The notes under the pieces were generated by a model, which was not told where the DNA came from, ran no database searches, and was given only the letters and a program-made list of their open reading frames with translations. The position numbers and the translations under genes are program-made. 8,670 bases of DNA from Bacilli bacterium (lineage in GTDB: Bacteria > Bacillota_I > Bacilli_A > RF39 > UBA660), in NCBI GenBank assembly GCA_900769695.1, contig CAAGHO010000005.1, positions 1-8,670 of the forward strand. The letters are read 5' to 3'. Of the stretch, positions 7,598 through 8,670 are shown in pieces. Within the stretch, counting starts at the first letter, position 1, and each line of letters begins with the position of its first letter.

Positions 7598-7687
7598 ATG
7601 GGAAAGTGCAAAAAAAAGAATATGAAACTTTGCACAAAATCAAAGTTTTGTGCAAAAAGAGATAAGAGTAAAATATATAGACTATGA
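7598..7687 (+). CDS. Possible 29-codon Cys/Lys-rich small ORF
   Basis: ATG at 7598 is preceded by AGAGAGG at 7580-7586 (11-base spacer, a little long). It opens a 29-codon frame ending in TGA at 7685-7687. The peptide begins MGKCKKKNMKLC and is very basic, with Cys4, Cys12 and Cys18. It has no hydrophobic segment. An 11-bp perfect inverted repeat lies inside the frame (7629-7656), and a short hairpin overlaps the stop, so the same bases may instead form a structured RNA and the ORF may be chance. It is after the operon's probable terminator. I do not recognise the peptide, and no function is claimed. A longer frame on the opposite strand over 7518-7721 looks like a hydrophobic shadow with a TTG start and no ribosome binding site. 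Confidence 0.25.
   Translation: MGKCKKKNMKLCTKSKFCAKRDKSKIYRL
7629..7656. repeat. 11-bp perfect inverted repeat (TTTGCACAAAA / TTTTGTGCAAA)
   Basis: The arms 7629-7639 and 7646-7656 pair perfectly around a 6-base loop TCAAAG. There is no T-run right after it on either strand, so it is not a plain terminator. It could be an operator for a dimeric regulator or a stem of a structured RNA. Matching half-motifs lie at 7556-7561 and 7606-7612. Confidence 0.75.
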
Positions 7688-7695
7688 TTATAGTC
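7680..7695. repeat. 6-bp inverted repeat (GACTAT-GATT-ATAGTC)
   Basis: GACTAT at 7680-7685 pairs with ATAGTC at 7690-7695 around GATT. It overlaps the small-ORF stop and is followed by CCTACC rather than a T-run. It is short, but sits inside possible outer pairing GGTAG (7585-7589) with CTACC (7696-7700). Confidence 0.45.
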
Positions 7696-7825
7696 CTACC
7701 CAGTAATTTCAGCACTTTCAAGTCTTTAGCCTTACTAATACTTACTTATTATTTAGTTATTTTACTTTGCATATTATTTATTATTTAATCTTATTCAACA
7801 ACTTATATTACTTTATTTTTATAAC

Positions 7826-8394
7826 GCTTTAAAATCGATTTTAAGCATCTTAAATATTTTATCTATATAATTTGATGTTCAAATAATTTTTATCTTTAAA
7901 TTTTGAATTTATATCTTAATAATTTTTTTAAATTTCTGATCCTACCTCAAAATTTTTCAAAAATCTTCAAATTCCCAGAATCTCCATATTTGCCGTATTT
8001 TGCAGACAATAAACTATATGCCTTAATTTTAAAAACGGCTTAAAATCGATTCTCGTGCGTCGCTATTTTGGACTTTTTTCGGACTTTTTGGTATTACTAT
8101 ATAATTATATAAATTTTCTTCTAAAATTGGCTAATCACTAGAATTGCCAGTATTTTGCTAAATTATCGGACAACAAACTATATGGCTAATTTATAAAAAA
8201 CGCTTAAAAACGATTCTCGTAAGCCGTTATTTTAGCTGATTTCAGAGATTTTCATATATAGTTATAATTGTATAATTTTTATTAAAAATCATAAATATAA
8301 ATTACATATTATAAGTTTAAAAGCTTTAAAATCAATTTAAAAAGTTTTAATGAATAATTAATTAGTTAATAATTTAAATTGCTTAAAATTGATT
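7826..8394. repeat. Five copies of a GCTT(T)AAAA(T/A)(C/T)(G/A)ATT core
   Basis: Copies start at 7826, 8038, 8202, 8323 and 8381. The first is nearly palindromic (7826-7846) around the perfect 12-base palindrome AAAATCGATTTT (7831-7842). Copies 2 and 3 share the extension CTCGT and belong to the tandem units. Copies 4 and 5 are more degraded. All are in the same orientation, with spacing falling from 212 to 58 bp. Confidence 0.6.
7966..8283. repeat. Diverged tandem repeat, two units of about 150-165 bp
   Basis: Unit A (about 7966-8119) and unit B (about 8116-8283) line up along most of their length. Shared landmarks in order are TGCC(A)GTATTTTGC (7991 and 8145), AAACTATATG (8011 and 8175), GCTTAAAA-CGATTCTCGT (8038-8056 and 8202-8220), GCTATTTT/GTTATTTT, and an ATATAATTATATAA-like tail. 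Landmark spacing is 154 bp on the left and 164 bp on the right because B carries about 10 extra bases near 8160. Unit boundaries are approximate. Confidence 0.7.
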
Positions 8395-8643
8395 TTCAGA
8401 CTTTATAAATATAATTTAAAATCTAAGATTATAATTAAAATTTATAAATCAATTTGTAATAATCAAATGTTCGTTTTAAGATTTTTTACCAAACAAAATT
8501 TTAAAATCTTTAATTTGTAATTTTTTTAATTTTAATTTTAGATTTAAATTAAAATTATTTTATTAAATTATATAGTTTATATTTTTTCTAAAAATAATTT
8601 AAGAACATTGCACAAAATATTTTACTACCTATTTTTCTATTTT

Positions 8644-8670
8644 AGATCGGAAGAGCACACGTCTGAACTC
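8644..8670 (+). other. Illumina TruSeq adapter sequence (artefact)
   Basis: The last 27 bases begin AGATCGGAAGAGCACACG and continue exactly as the standard TruSeq read-1 adapter. Their base composition is quite unlike the neighbouring DNA. This is untrimmed adapter at a contig end, not genomic sequence. Confidence 0.97.

Larger units (their letters stand above)
7688..8643. other. Gene-free, extremely AT-rich region
   Basis: About 950 bp contain no open frame of useful length on either strand, no recognisable tRNA or rRNA, and no clear decayed gene. The strand bias changes: the operon is A-rich on the + strand, whereas this part is T-rich at first and then mixed. The only structure seen is the tandem repeat pair and the scattered core motif listed separately, plus an 8-bp stem AAGATTTT (8478-8485) / AAAATCTT (8503-8510) that could be chance in such AT-rich sequence. 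Confidence 0.7.

Noticed and set aside
7518..7721. 67-residue hydrophobic frame on the - strand
   Set aside because: It needs a TTG start without a ribosome binding site, overlaps the terminator and the inverted repeats, and its hydrophobicity is what the complement of A-rich DNA gives by default (TTT, CTT, TAT codons).
7826..8394. CRISPR array
   Set aside because: Core copies are degenerate and unevenly spaced (212, 164, 121 and 58 bp), and no uniform spacers exist.
8478..8517. Terminator at AAGATTTT/AAAATCTT
   Set aside because: The stem is almost all A-T with a 17-base loop, the nearest long T-run (8521 onward) is not adjacent, and no gene precedes it.

Overview
The window is a very AT-rich stretch of bacterial DNA. 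Strong AGGAG-type ribosome binding sites, heavy use of AAA/ATA/AGA/TTA codons, ATGA and TAATG stop-start overlaps, and TGA used as a genuine stop (it ends the first two genes) all suggest a low-GC Firmicute with the standard bacterial code, of a Clostridia or related gut type. No finer taxonomic call can be supported.

Positions 3-7432 hold seven genes on the + strand with gaps of at most 25 bp or short overlaps. This is almost certainly one operon, entered after its start because the first gene lacks its 5' end. In order they are: a nucleotide-sugar 6-dehydrogenase (5'-partial), a PIG-L/LmbE-type zinc N-deacetylase, a GT4 glycosyltransferase, a radical SAM enzyme fused in frame to an APH-like small-molecule kinase, a second GT4 glycosyltransferase, a Nudix hydrolase and a HAD phosphatase. 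None of them has an evident signal peptide or membrane segment, so everything encoded here looks cytosolic. A working model (inference) is that the dehydrogenase makes a uronic-acid nucleotide sugar, the two GT4 enzymes transfer sugars, the deacetylase exposes an amine on an N-acetylated sugar, and the radical SAM-kinase protein oxidises/rearranges and phosphorylates the product. The Nudix and HAD proteins would then process phosphorylated or nucleotide intermediates. The parts fit either a surface glycan locus or a small aminosugar-containing metabolite.

The standout feature is the 629-residue radical SAM-kinase fusion. A near-perfect ribosome binding site and ATG lie exactly at the domain junction, in frame, so the kinase may also be made alone. 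Out-of-frame stops at the same place suggest the fusion arose from, or could be an error in, a run of A's.

After the last gene comes a probable intrinsic terminator (7522-7554). Next is a short element at 7556-7700 with four alternating complementary TTGCAC/GTGCAA motifs, an 11-bp perfect inverted repeat and a possible 29-codon Cys/Lys-rich ORF. About 950 bp of gene-free, extremely AT-rich DNA follow, carrying a diverged tandem repeat of roughly 150-165 bp and five copies of a GCTTAAAATCGATT-like core. The final 27 bases (8644-8670) match the Illumina TruSeq adapter and are not biological sequence.
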